Below are positions 44,062-55,498 of a stretch of 64,000 nt of DNA, in pieces (position 1 is the first letter of the stretch; the number at the start of each line of letters is the position of its first letter). Under the pieces are notes generated by a model. It saw nothing but the letters and a program-made list of their open reading frames with translations. It did not search any database and was not told the DNA's origin. The stretch is taken from NCBI RefSeq assembly GCF_020283565.1, contig NC_060062.1:23992251-24056250 (forward strand). Direction: 5' to 3'. The translations under genes and the position numbers were made by a program. Source of the DNA: Trifolium pratense. Lineage: Eukaryota > Streptophyta > Magnoliopsida > Fabales > Fabaceae.

Positions 44062-44949
44062 GATACATTTTTTTGGATCGTAATACTTGGTTTCTACTTG
44101 CACCATATACTTTATTTTTGGTGCACACTACCTGCCTTAACTATAATCTGTCTTTGTTATTATTTTTAACATGTATTGCCAATTTAAGTGGATTGGCTAT
44201 GAGAGATATGAGACTATTATTAATCAAGAAAATTTAATTATTCACTCTTGACAGTTCATTACTATTTAGGAAAATAATGTCACATAAAATGTGCAAGAGT
44301 GAATAATTAAATTTTCTTGATTAATAATAGTCTCATATCTCTCATAGCCAATCCACTTAAATTGGCAATACATGTTAAAAATAATAACAAAGACAGATTA
44401 TAGTTAAGGCAGGTAGTGTGCACCAAAAATAAAGTATATGGTGCAAGTAGAAACCAAGTATTACGATCCAAAAAAATGTATCTTAATCAGAACGAAAATT
44501 CAAGAAACTATTTTGAGGTATTCCAGTCTTCTCCTCCCAATCACGTTTCATTCCTTTCAGGTGGTCCCTTCCAACGATCCCAAGAATTGAAGACTTGTCC
44601 AGTCTTAACAATCCATCCACCATGTAACTAATAAGAAAGAAAAATAAAATAAAATAAAATAAAATAAACAATACTCACTACAAGAAATTTGGCTTTTAGT
44701 GACGGTTTTGGAATGCTGCACGGCATTGGTCCATAAGTACCCTCATCGCGGGCTAGGTATCATCGATGTGTCTTTGGTGTCCCTACCTAGAGTTAGAGTT
44801 GAGGTTTAAGTTCAGATGAAAAAATATACACAAGTAATAAAGATTTGGCTTAACATTTCATAGAATTTGTCTTAACATGCATAGGTACCCTTATCGCGGG
44901 CTAGGTATCGTCGATGTGTCTTTGGTGTCCCTACAGAGCAATAAAATGG

Positions 44950-46090
44950 CTGGCATTGTACACGTAAAAAGGACATGCACCAAAAAGGATCTTCATCCCG
45001 ATCACTCCAACTTCCAAGTCTTTTGTTATTTTGAAAAAGGATTTAGAGCAGGTTTATCAGTATACTTTTTTTCGTTTACTCTAAAAATTTGTTGTTGTTT
45101 TGTGGTATTGTTTTTGTAGTCAGAGGGATATTGTTGGAATAAAATGAGGGCATGAGGGATATTTTGATCAAAAAATCTAGTAACAGTTTGTGAACGTTCT
45201 GAATTACTTCACTGCTTTTACATGTTTTTTTTTTTTTGAGAAATTATAATATTCACTAATTATAATCTTCCCTAATTATAATATTCTCTTAAGAAATTTC
45301 TTTGACCTTTTTTATAAGACCATACTTCAATTTTCAACCACATTTTATTATATCTTTATTGGCGAGTTTTATGGTGAAAGACTCCATTAAATTTTTCACT
45401 GTACACAAGTCATGAATACTTTTTTGAAAAAGACAAGTCATGAATACTACTATAAAGAATACGAATTTTACAACTTATATACTACGAAACGGGAATAACA
45501 CATCACATCTAGCAGAAAAAGTCATAAGGCTTTAACATAACAAGTAAAAGCCATTATGATACTACAAATTGAGAATGGATTCTCTCCAATTAATATTTTT
45601 CTCATGTTTCTCAATTTCTTTAATCTCCACCTTTCAGTTCACCTTTTTCTTCTTTTCCTTTTCTCTCTCCACCCAAATCAATGGTTCAAAAAGAAATTTA
45701 TCCTAAATTAACATGAGAGAATCCACTCTTCTACAAATTAATATGAAATTACAAAATAATAAGATGCAGTCATACTTTAACACAACGCATAACCATTATG
45801 GATAAAAAGCTAATAAAATTGTAAGATAATAATATGGTATGCAAGACTTATGGATATAATTACAAACATAATCAAAATTGGTGCACATAATCAATATCGT
45901 AAGCAAAACAAGATTTCTAGTGTAACTGATCTTACACTAACTAGTCCTCTATAAGAACATACCTTGTAACTAGTACATTTAACATATAATATCCACTATC
46001 CAGTCAATATCTATATACACATTTTGAAAGTAACATCCAAATTCACAATGAAAATGAAAACTTTAATTAATTATTTGTGGAATGTGCGCA
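44950..46090. other. Intergenic DNA
   Basis: A short exon-like stretch at 44950-45115 (frame reads MAGIVHVKRTCTKKDLHPDH) adjoins the palindrome; I do not recognise it. The remainder is AT-rich with no supported gene, repeat or RNA. Confidence 0.4.
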
Positions 46091-46095
46091 CGTGT

Positions 46096-46451
46096 TGTTA
46101 AGAGTCTCACATCGGTTGAGAGATGGTCTGACTAAGTGTTTAAATACTAGAGGCAATCCTCACCTTACAAGCCGGTTTTGTAAGGATGAGTTAGGCCCAA
46201 TATCCATTTCTAAGATGGTATCAGAGCCTCTCCAAGATCCGTTGGGCCACCTGTTATCAGGTTTCCGCTATCGGGCCACCCACCGTTTATATCCACGCAC
46301 CAAGCCCAATAGTGCTGGGCGTGAGGGGGTGTGTTAAGAGTCCCACATCGGTTGAGAGATGGTCTGACTAAGTGTTTAAATACTAGAGGCAATCCTCACC
46401 TTACAAGCCGGTTTTGTAAGGATGAGTTAGGCCCAATATCCATTTCTAAGA
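46096..46451 (+). mobile_element. TRIM retrotransposon, plus-oriented half
   Basis: Two 120-bp terminal repeats (46096-46215 and 46332-46451, starting TGTTAAGAGTC), a tRNA-Met primer site at 46216-46227 and a purine tract (GTGAGGGGGTG) before the second repeat. No coding capacity. This is the typical terminal-repeat retrotransposon in miniature. Confidence 0.85.
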
Positions 46452-46453
46452 TT

Positions 46454-46803
46454 TATTAGAATTTTAGAGGCCTATACTCAACCACAAAAGCTAGCTTAAG
46501 AGTTGAGGTTTGCACTACACTTATAAAGCCTATCTTTACCATATCTCTAGCCAATGTGGGACTTCTAACACACCCCCTCACGTCCAGAACTGAACAAGTT
46601 GGAACGTGGGATCAACAACGGGTGGCCCAAATATGGGAGGTCTCCACAACAAACAACAAATGGATCTATGATAGGCTCTGATACCATATTAGAATTTTAG
46701 AGGCCTATACTCAACCACAAAAGCTAGCTTAAGAGTTGAGGTTTGCACTACACTTATAAAGCCTATCTTTACCATATCTCTAGCCAATGTGGGACTTCTA
46801 ACA
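46454..46803 (-). mobile_element. TRIM retrotransposon, minus-oriented half
   Basis: Two 117-bp repeats (46454-46570 and 46687-46803; on the minus strand starting TGTTAGAAGTCCCACATTGG), primer site complement at 46675-46686 and purine tract complement (CACCCCCTCAC) after 46570. Related to but diverged from the plus-oriented half. The pair together is flanked by CGTGT (46091-46095, 46804-46808). Confidence 0.85.
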
Positions 46804-46808
46804 CGTGT

Positions 46809-47413
46809 CATACTTATGAGTTACCTTTGTTATTAAGGGCAAAAAATGGCTCCAATTTGATTGCTCCTAAGAAATATATCCCAACATTGGAAATACCTTT
46901 GAGAAAGGCAAGACTCAGTGTTGCTGAAAATAACATAACTCTCGTGCCTGCAAATATCAACCTCAATTATAAGAGCATCAACATCAACATAACATACCAA
47001 ATGTCCATGATTAATTAATTGGATTTGTGTAATGCAAATTAATAAGCACAAAATGCATAACATATTCATTGTACTACATTAAATAGGAAAAATGCATAAA
47101 ATTAAATAATTTTTTTAATATAAAAATTTCTAAATAAATATTTGAATTTAATACTATTAGTCAACCAAATTCAATACAATGAATTTTAATATTTGATATC
47201 AAATAAATAATACAATGTATTTTAATTTCCCAAAAAAAAAAAACAATATTTTAATACTCCTATTTAATACAATGTGTCTAAAAAATACAATGTATTTTAA
47301 TATTTGACTAATGGTATTTCTTAGATACAATGTATTTTAAATATTACAATGTATTTTAATATTTGACCAATAGTATTAAACTTAATACAATGTACGTTAA
47401 AATACATTGTAGT
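46809..47413. repeat. AT-rich block, start of copy 1 of a three-copy family
   Basis: From about 46960 it contains repeated TACAATGTATTTTAATATTTGACTA-like segments also found at 52500-52950 and 54240-54540. No gene. Confidence 0.6.
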
Positions 47414-47420
47414 AAATTTT

Positions 47421-47765
47421 AGGTTTAACTACACATTTGGTCCCTTACGTTTATTTTAGGTTTCAATTTGGTCTGTTACATTTAATAAGTATCAATTTGG
47501 TTCCTTACGTTTATTTTAGGTTTCAAGTTAATCCTTTCGGTCAATTTTGTCACATGTGGCAGCCAATTTGCATATGTGGACAGACACGTGACACTTGGAC
47601 ACACTGACATGTATAATGTTCAAAGGGTGTTAGTGACAAAACTAACGCAAATGACTAACTTGAAACCTAAAATTAACGTAATGGACCAAATTGATATTTT
47701 TTAAACATAAGAGACCAAATTAAAACTTAAAATAAACATAAGGGACCAAATGTATAGTTAAGCCT
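47421..47765. mobile_element. MITE-like TIR element (345 bp)
   Basis: Terminal inverted repeats of ~40 bp (AGGTTTAACTACACATTTGG against AGGCTTAACTATACATTTGG), with the GGTCCCTTACGTTTATTTTA motif common in legume MITEs. Flanked by AAATTTT (47414-47420, 47766-47772). Absent from the related block at 54240-54540. Confidence 0.75.
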
Positions 47766-48035
47766 AAATTTTAATAGGTCTATTTCTTTATTATTACTAG
47801 CCAACTATTAATATAGTTAGTCAATTGTAAAAAAAAAAACATTCTTAGTCAACTGAATTTAATACAGTCGATTTTTACTCTGTAGTGTATATTATAGATT
47901 TAACAATGATATTTTTTTTTGTTGATCTATGTAGGGGTATACGTGAACCGGATTTGGTTGAGTTTTGATCAAACTCAAAACTCAAATCATATAGAGTAGT
48001 CTGAATTATTGAGTCGAATAAAATAACCATCCATT

Positions 48036-48964
48036 ATGATGATTTCTCTCCCGACCCCCCTCCTTTCTTTTATACCCCAAAAATCTCATTTTGTCCTTTG
48101 CGATTTGAAAAATTTTTGCTAACAAACTTCGGTTTTTACAAACCGAAGTTTTTAAACATGGAAAAAAAATTCTGTTTATATAAACCGAAATAACATAAAT
48201 TTACCCCCCAAAAAGAAGAAAGATTTATGTGAAAATTCGTGTAGAGCTATCTATGGTAAATTTAGCATATCTCTCTGAATATAAGTCATATGCTAATAAT
48301 TTTTAATCTAGTGTAAAGAAGACAACATTTACTACACAATTGACACCAGAATTGTTAGATTTCATTAAGTATATATAGTATGCGAAAATCTACCTACAAG
48401 TTTGAGAAAAATTTCTGCAAAATGTTGTAGAGATACCTGTGATAAATTTATCATAGCTCAATGAATATAATTTGTATGCTAATGATTTTTAATCTAGTGT
48501 AAAGAAGACAAAATTTACTATAAGATTGACACTGAAATTGTTAAATTTCATTAAGTATAGTATGAGAACATCTACCTACAAGTTAGAGAAAAGTTTCTGC
48601 TCTGTTTCTGTACCAGTACCCATTATTTGGTCAAACTGAACCAATTGGATAGTTAACCCTCAAAACAAAAATTATATTTGTATTCTTGACACCCTAAGAT
48701 TTCCAAAGAGTGGTTGTTTACTCACATCGGACATCGTTTAATATTTCAAATAAATTATGGAAGTTGAGGGTGTCATGCATAATTTATGCAAGAAATCTGG
48801 AAAAAAAATTGGAACACAATATTTCGGTTTATATTAATCGAATTTTTTTAGCATGACAAAAAAAATTTGTTTGTATAAACCGCAGTACCCCCAAGGGAAA
48901 AAACGGAAATTCAAGTGGTAGAAAAGAAATGGCGGGGGGGGGGGGTCGGGAGAGAAATCATCAT
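48036..48964. mobile_element. 929-bp TIR element with internal tandem duplication
   Basis: Ends ATGATGATTTCTCTCCCGAC inverted at both sides, flanked by CCATT (48031-48035, 48965-48969). An empty site is visible in the related block (about 54640-54660, AATAACCGCTCATTACAACA). Inside, two ~190-bp direct repeats (about 48228-48418 and 48419-48600). No transposase; superfamily uncertain. Confidence 0.8.
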
Positions 48965-48969
48965 CCATT

Positions 48970-49446
48970 ATAACATTGGACCGGGTTAGGTAAATTCACT
49001 AATTTTCTGGTTGGGTTGAATAGTGGATTACCCAATTTTTTTTTTAAAAAAGTAATAACTAAATAACGAATCATCTTATTTTTTCATAAAAATAACTCAA
49101 GTATGGTATTTTCTTATAAAAGAGTGTAACTTATTTGCATTATGAGAAATAATCATTCATTTTGGTCGGGTACACCACTAATTTTTGGGTTGGATGGTGG
49201 ATTACCCATTTACCCGAATGATTTTTATGTTTTTTTAATATTAAATGACTAAATGATGAATCATCATATTTATTTTATAAATATTAATCAATGTTTTTAT
49301 TTTCTTAAAACATAGTGTAACTTATTTTCACCATGAAAAATATTTAACTATCGGCAAAATTTTTAGTATTTTTATAAATAAAATTGTCAAAAAACTATAA
49401 CACTATTATCATCCTAATAAATTCACTCATTTAGGTTAACTCTTTT
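48970..49446. repeat. End of copy 1 of the AT-rich block
   Basis: Continues the block after the TIR element (GGGTTGAATAGTGGATTACC-like segments recur at 49185, 52985 and 54690). No gene seen. Confidence 0.5.
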
Positions 49447-49533
49447 AAAAGGCTTAAATGCAGTTTTGGCGTCCCAAAATTTTCAATTGTTCGATTTTAG
49501 CCCCCTACCTAATTTCAATTGTTTGAAACTAGT
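49447..49533. mobile_element. MITE/solo-end fragment
   Basis: GGCTTAAATGCAGTTTTGGC followed by a C-rich, TTTCAATTGTTTG stretch, typical of legume MITE ends. It replaces the 3' end of the coiled-coil gene relic; no matching opposite end found. Confidence 0.35.
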
Positions 49534-50013
49534 CATCATTTTTTTCAATTCCATAATCTCTCCAACAAAAGCTTTGTTTTCCTTTTCAATATCACCAAAC
49601 ATTCCCCCAATGATACGAAGAAGAAAAGTCATACGAATGCAATCCGCCATGCTATTTTGGAGTTCCCTTTCTAATCCCAACTCCTTAGCTTTTTCATGAA
49701 GCTTTTCCTTACCGAAATGTTTATCTATAAGGTCTCGGATTAATGTGTTATCACCATCACCACTACCATTGATCTCAGTGAAAAATGATGTCCATGTTTC
49801 AACCACACGCACATCTACAGAAGAACTAGGCTGACTCATTTTCGGAATGTAAACAGAAGATAAACTTGAAACCTCCGGTCGTTGACGTTTCTTGAGGGGT
49901 TTGGCCGGTGAATTGTTGGTTGGAGCTTCTTGTGAAGAGTTCCTTATAACATCAGACACCCTCTTATTTTTGCCTTGACATTCGAGCAACTCTTTCCCGG
50001 ACATATCTTTCAC
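49483..50013 (-). pseudogene. Coiled-coil protein gene relic, copy 1 (3' end replaced)
   Basis: A 176-aa reading. Residues 1-160 match the copy at 57549-58166 closely: Lys-rich start (GKELLECQGKNKRV), Pro/Ser-rich linker (NNSPAKPLKKRQRPEVSSLS), WTSFFTEI, then a helical part (ERELQNSMADCIRMTFLLRI, EIEKENKAFVGEIMELKK-like). The last ~18 residues come from an inserted MITE-like fragment, so the coiled coil is cut off. The style resembles C-terminal parts of plant retroelement gag-like or transposon proteins, but I cannot assign a family. The ATG is followed upstream by intron-like DNA conserved in the other copy, suggesting this was an internal exon. Confidence 0.45.
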
Positions 50014-50330
50014 AAATTGAAATCAGAGTTAGAAGTGCAAAGCAAAAGACATACAATTAATGTCGGAATATTAGACGAAACTTACCAAATACTGAAAATT
50101 CTTAACAAAATCAAAGGAAATTAGTAATGAGTTGGCTCAGATGCTGAAGAAATTAGTTTTAAGATCTCTATTGGTCGACGAGATGAACTACAAGTTGTCA
50201 GTACCTCTTCTAATTACAAGCAATTAAAAGGTTACACAAAAATTAAAGCATACTTCCTCTTTTGACTGAATTCTTCATGATTCATTTACCATATACAACA
50301 CAAAGGAATTAAAATATGGTTCTTTGGCTC
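50014..50330. repeat. Upstream part of the duplicated gene relic, copy 1
   Basis: Matches 58167-58435 (GAAATTAGTTTTAAGATCTC, CAAGCAATTAAAAGGTTACA). No separate gene. Confidence 0.6.
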
Positions 50331-50336
50331 ATATCT

Positions 50337-50625
50337 GTTGAGAATATAGCAAGTGTGAGTTTGTGGAAATAGTCCCACATTGAATAGAAATGTAGTGACT
50401 TTAGCATTAAGTGGGAGAACCCATTCACCTATCACGTTAAGGTTTTGGGTGGACAAGTGGTGTGTCTCCCACAAAGGTGTGTTGCTCAAAAGAAAAAGTC
50501 TCACAAAATTGAATGTTCCTCACTCGACCCTCCCCGATTGTTGCGCTAACAATGTCCCCCGACTTTTTCGAACAATCATTAATGAACATTTCTTACTTGG
50601 GGGTGTTAATGTTAATTATAACAGG
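50337..50625 (+). mobile_element. LTR/TRIM-like fragment
   Basis: Begins TGTTGAGAATATAGCAAGTG, contains AGTCCCACATTGAATAG as in TRIM LTRs, and ends near a GGGGGTGTTAATG purine-rich stretch. Not present in the duplicate at 58435. Only one repeat and no primer site is visible, so solo or truncated. Confidence 0.45.
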
Positions 50626-50719
50626 TAAACCACAATACAACTATGAATAAACCCAAACTATCAATTGATACTTATTAACATAGATATAATAGAAAGAAAA
50701 GAAAAAGGTAAAAATGAAG

Positions 50720-51345
50720 AATATTACAATCCATTAATATATTATGCAGAAAACATGGCTATATATTAACTCACAATGATCCATTTTATCTAACTACTCC
50801 CACACCTAATTTTACATACACATGAAATCTCATGATCTATTCATATTCTTATTCTTAATTACACTTGAAATCAAGTACATGCACCACATTGATCTTAATT
50901 TAGAGAACATGCAAGAGCATCAGATGAAGCTATCAACTCCACAACAAGTACATGCAAGAACAAACAACAATATTAGAAATCTAAGACAAAACTCACCGAA
51001 ACTTGTCACCTTAGCCTCTTTTGTTTTCTGGTTTCTCTCCGTCCTATCGATCTCTAGTTAAAGCTGACCCTGAGGGTGTTGTATTGTTGTGTCCCTTACT
51101 TTCTCTTTCAGAGAGACATTGTAGGAAGGTTTGTGTCTCAAGAGTGAGAGTGAGTGAGTTTGAGGGAGTTGTAGAGTGAGGTGGAAATATAATAGGTGAT
51201 ATTTTTACCCTTTTACCCTCAAGAGTATGATGTATTACTATATCCTGGGATCATGATTGCTTGTTGTTGACATTTTTCATAGTTCCACATAAGTAATGAA
51301 TATCAACTATTAATTTAAGATTGAACTGTCTAAATTGCACCGTCA
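50720..51345 (-). repeat. Putative 5' region of the gene relic, copy 1
   Basis: Matches 60275-60840 (ACACATGAAATCTCATGATC; GCTGACCCTGAGGGTGTTGT; AGAGAGACATTGTAGG). On the minus strand it looks like promoter and 5' UTR: CT-rich, with a very short ATG TCT CTC TGA uORF. Function inferred from position only. Confidence 0.4.
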
Positions 51346-52079
51346 AATGCGATGACGACAACCATTGAATCAACTCAATAGTGTTTTTGCTCTGTTTGAG
51401 TTTAAAATCTCTCGTTGTTCATAATCCGTTGAGGACAAGTATATTTTTAATTACCTCCAAAATAATTATCAAAATAATAATAATAATTAGACTTTTTTAT
51501 TTCCTCTTCTTTTTATCTTTTCTACTTTTTTCTTTGTATGTGCGAGTGGGGTTGATGTATTTATAGAGAATTTATATACCTGCAACTGTAAACGTGACCT
51601 CTATTATAGATTTTTGTTTAATCGCAAAACTGAAAAATGGAGGAAAATTATTTAAGCCACGTGGCAATGAGATTAGTTAGGAATCTTGAAGCTATAAACT
51701 AGTGTGGAAGCTGAAAGAAGTGGAAAAAAGAATTGAACAATAGGTTGCAAAATTAAAAACTGAAAGAAGAAGCCACAATTTTTGGAATTACTTTTGCATA
51801 ATTAAAAACAGAAATTGCAGTTTCGAAATTCAACAATAGGTTGACCAAGAAGAATAGTGACAACGTTGGGGTTGTTGACCGTGGCAGTGTTCCGGCGACG
51901 GCAACAAGGCAAAGAGGCAGAGAGATGGAAATCAGGTTGTTGTTTGTTTAGGAGTGTTTCCGTGTGGCTCGGGTTTAAATCTCATCTATTAAAATTTTTA
52001 ATTGTCACATGTCATTCATCCATAAAGGTATTGGAGTGAAATGGAGATAAAGAAATAGAGTGGATCTGAACTCTAAATT

Positions 52080-52300
52080 AATACGTCCCCTAGTTTTAAA
52101 TATAATTAAAAAGTCAAATGTATTTGGTTTAAATTTGTCTTGTCTTAAATATTTAAGACAAATTTAAATTAAATACACTTGACTTTTTAATTATATTTGA
52201 AACCATACGATATATTAACAAACTAGTATTTAAAAATTACATATTAAAATTAACTATATGAGCCTACCAAATAAAATTAATTTCCCCCCTCATATTTGAG
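52080..52300. mobile_element. Hairpin MITE (Stowaway/Tourist-like)
   Basis: Inverted copies of AAATATAATTAAAAAGTCAA around 52098-52200, with the TACGTCCC...TTTTAAATATAA start typical of MITEs described by consensus CTCCCTCCGT. A diverged relative sits at 53443-53580. Confidence 0.6.
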
Positions 52301-52311
52301 ACAATAAGGAG

Positions 52312-52312
<1 letters not shown>

Positions 52313-52357
<45 letters not shown>
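52313..52357. repeat. (TA)n microsatellite in copy 2 of the AT-rich block
   Basis: About 22 TA repeats within copy 2 of the AT-rich block. Confidence 0.9.
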
Positions 52358-52359
<2 letters not shown>

Positions 52360-53442
52360 CGACAATAAGTAGTATATAAATTCTCTATAAATTCAACAGT
52401 CTCATCCGTCAAAAGTAATAAAAATAAAAGCTATTTTTTTGGAGGTGAAAAGATCAACCTGTACCTAAGAGATATGTATAATGATCAACAAGAGACTAAA
52501 AATCGGAAAAATGCATAATATTACATCTTTTTTTTAATATAAATATTTTCGTGTAAAAATTTCTAAATAAATATATACTCCTATTTCATACCATGTATCT
52601 AAAAAAATACAATATAATGTTTAAAAAAAATATGTATCTAAAAAATACAATGGATTTTAATATTTGACTAATAGTATTTTTTAGATACAATGTATTTTGC
52701 CACAAGTAATATCAAAGATACAATGTATTTTAAATAATACAATGTATTTAATATAATGTATGTATTTTAATATTTGACTCATAGTATTAAATTTAATACA
52801 ATGTATGTTAAAATACATTGTAGTAACTTCTTCAAAAAAAATAAATACATTGTAGTAAATTTTAATAGGAGTATTTTTTTTATACTACTAGCCAACTAAA
52901 TAATATTGTTAGTCAATTGTAAAAAAATATATTGTTAGTCAACTGAATTTAATACATTGGGCTTGGTTGGATAAACTCACTTTCGGGTTGAATTGAGTAG
53001 TGAGTTATCCAAATTTTTTTTTTGTGTTTTAGTAGTAAATAATTAAATCAGAATCAATAACCAGATCTGAAAAAACCAGAACTAGAACTACATGAACACC
53101 TTTAAAAAAGAAAAATGTGATGACAACAACCATCGAATAACCCAAAACGACAATATATTTGCTTTGCTTAAGTTTAAAACGACAAGTCCATTTTTTTTTG
53201 TACAAAGTACAAGTCCATTTATACCTCCAAAAAATTAGACTTTTTTCTTCATCTTTATTTTCTCATTTCCCCTTAGTATGTACGGGTGAGATTGATGTAT
53301 TTATATAGAATTTGTATAACTCCTACTCAAATGTCTCAAATATAAGAAATAAAGTATTCTTATTCGATAGTCTTATGTATAGTTACATATAATTAATTTT
53401 TATTTAATGGTGTAATTCTTAAAATATACCATTAAGTTAATA

Positions 53443-53580
53443 CATCCTTTAGTTTTAAATATAAGTAAAAAGTCAAAAATATTTGATTTAAATTTGGATC
53501 AAATATATTTAAATCAAATCTAAACCAAACACACTTGACTTTTTATTTATATAAAACAAGAGGATATATTAACTAAGTGA
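53443..53580. mobile_element. Hairpin MITE, second copy
   Basis: Inverted AAATATAAGTAAAAAGTCAA / TTGACTTTTTATTTATAT around a ~50-bp loop; related to 52080-52220. Confidence 0.55.
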
Positions 53581-53920
53581 TATTTTAAGAATTACAGATT
53601 AAAATTAATTATTCATAATTATATTCGAGACTACCAAATAAAAATAATTTCTCCCCCTTATATTTGAGATAATAAGAGGTATAAATTCTTTACAAATACA
53701 CCACTATCATCCGTACACAAAGGAAAAAGTAGAAATGATAAAAATAAAGGCTAGTTTTTTGGAAGTGAAAAGGAACCTATCCATAAGAGATATGTATGAT
53801 GATCAACAAGAGACTATAAACTCAACAAAGAAAAAACACACTTTGTCAACAAAAAAAAAACAAAGAAAGAAAAAACACACAACAATGAACAAACCATTAG
53901 CTATTTGTAGTGTTTTATGA

Positions 53921-54112
53921 ATCACCATGAGTATTGTGAGTTTTTTTTCATGTGTTAGCCATTCAAACGCTCTAGTTCTCTTTTTTAGTTGAAATTTTAG
54001 AACGCTTTGAATAGATAATCACCATGAGTATTGTGAGTTTTTTTCATGTGTTAGCCATTCAAACGCTCTAGTTCTCTTTTTTAGTTAAAAATTTAGAACG
54101 CTTTGAATAGAT
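53921..54112. repeat. 97-bp direct tandem repeat, two units
   Basis: Units 53921-54017 and 54018-54112 begin ATCACCATGAGTATTGTGAG; only a T-run length and two bases differ. Confidence 0.9.
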
Positions 54113-54850
54113 AACAAGGAGAAAAGATACCATAGAAACATGATAGAACAAGTACAAGTGTGTGAGAATAAAAGGAGAAAAAAAAACTTATTTATAGGCA
54201 GAAAATCCATAACATTCATTGTACTACATTCATCGTACCACATTAAATCATAATATTAAATAATTTTTTTGATATAATTATTTATGTGTGAAATTTTTCT
54301 AAATAAATATTTGAATTTAATACTATATTAGTCAACCAAATTTAATAGTACAATATATTTTATTATTTGATATCTAATAAATAATACAATATATTTTTTT
54401 ACAATGTATTTTAATATTTGACTAATAGTAGTTTTTAGATACAATGTATTTTTCAGATACAATGTGTTTTAATATTTAACTAATAGTATTTTTTAGATAC
54501 AATGTATTTTGAATAATTACAATGTATTTTATTTAATGGTTTGGTCATCACCGGAGTATACATGGACTGGATTGGGTTGGATTTGACAAAACCTAAAATT
54601 CGAACCACATAGAATACTCCAAATTGAGTCCAATAAAATAACCGCTCATTACAACATTGAGTCAGGTTGTATAAACCCACTAATTTTCGAGTTGGGTTGG
54701 GTAATGAGTTACACAAATTATTTTTCGAGTTGAGTCCAGTTTTATCCGAAACCCAATTTTTTTAATACATTTTATATTTTTGAAATCCATATTCATACAA
54801 TTACTCAACCCAATCCAATTTTTTGGATTGGATTAAGTGAGTTTGACCGA

Positions 54851-55308
54851 TCAATCGGACTTGCGCAATCTATCTACATCCTTAGATCTACGTGACATGT
54901 TTATTAGTATAAATTTATCATTTTGGTGATATGATAATGATAATCACAAAATTGGATCTAATGTTGTCATTAACTGTGTAATCAAGCTGTCCGTTTGATA
55001 AAATATGGCAAAAAAGTTTATGCAGTTTCATTTTTTCAAAATAATAAAAGATATTATTTAAAATTTAAATTGTCCGATCTCAATTAGATGGTCGATATCT
55101 CACTAACTACAAGTAGTTATGGCTTTTGATTGCCCTCAATCAAGATCCGTTTAGCCATATCATAATTTTTCGAGCCGAAAATCTGAGTGATGACAGATCA
55201 AACAATTGATTTTTTATCCATCGTGTTAACTTATGAGAGCCAATGTCGCTCTTTTGTCTTTTGATTATATCCCATCCTATTAAAATGAACGTATTAGTCT
55301 TGGTTTTT
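54851..55308. other. Intergenic DNA
   Basis: AT-rich; no gene, repeat or RNA that I can support. Confidence 0.4.
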
Positions 55309-55498
55309 CTAATCTACCCTTTCATAAATTTAGGTATTTACCGATCAACCAATAAGAACAAGCTATATGCAAGTCCACATGTGCAAATTCAAAAGTTTGT
55401 TATAAGTTTCTTGTGGGTACCACATGTAAATCCACTCATGTGACTTGTTCTTATTTGTTGATGGACATATACCCTCAATTTATGAAAGGGTAGACTAT
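55309..55498. mobile_element. Hairpin MITE-like element
   Basis: Inverted arms of ~50 bp (CTACCCTTTCATAAATTTAG against CTACCCTTTCATAAATTGAG, then AATAAGAACAAG) around an ~80-bp centre. No target duplication recognised. Confidence 0.5.

Larger units (their letters stand above)
43590..44949. repeat. 1.36 kb near-perfect palindrome
   Basis: Left arm 43590-44250 and right arm 44294-44949 are reverse complements with very few differences (one fewer TTTTA unit in the right arm, a C/T change near the outer end) around a 43-bp spacer. The arms contain the CRTISO exon pieces, the CACTA 3' end (mirrored at 44676), host exon fragment C and flanking DNA. It is therefore an inverted duplication made after the CACTA insertion, not a transposon itself. 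Confidence 0.9.
51346..52990. repeat. AT-rich block, copy 2
   Basis: Parallel to 53105-54850: GATGACGACAACCATTGAAT and GATGACAACAACCATCGAAT at the start; GTTGATGTATTTATAGAGAA against ATTGATGTATTTATATAGAA; GAGATATGTATAATGATCAA against GAGATATGTATGATGATCAA. Holds a hairpin MITE at 52080-52220 and a TA tract at 52313-52360. No supported gene. Confidence 0.65.
53105..54850. repeat. AT-rich block, copy 3
   Basis: Third copy; its right part (54541-54800) matches 47930-49030 of copy 1 without the two TIR elements. Contains a hairpin MITE at 53443-53580 and a 97-bp tandem repeat. No supported gene. Confidence 0.65.

Noticed and set aside
44416..44671. ORFs mirroring those at 43813-44128
   Set aside because: They exist only because the palindrome repeats the opposite strand.
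46077..46392. Overlapping ORFs on both strands (86 and 60 aa)
   Set aside because: They cover the TRIM LTR, primer site and non-coding interior.
47101..47420. Possible Stowaway MITEs in the AT-rich words
   Set aside because: No terminal inverted repeats or TA duplications found; they are direct repeats of one word.
51857..52039. 60-aa ORF
   Set aside because: No homology, no splice context, not conserved in the parallel block at 53.6 kb.
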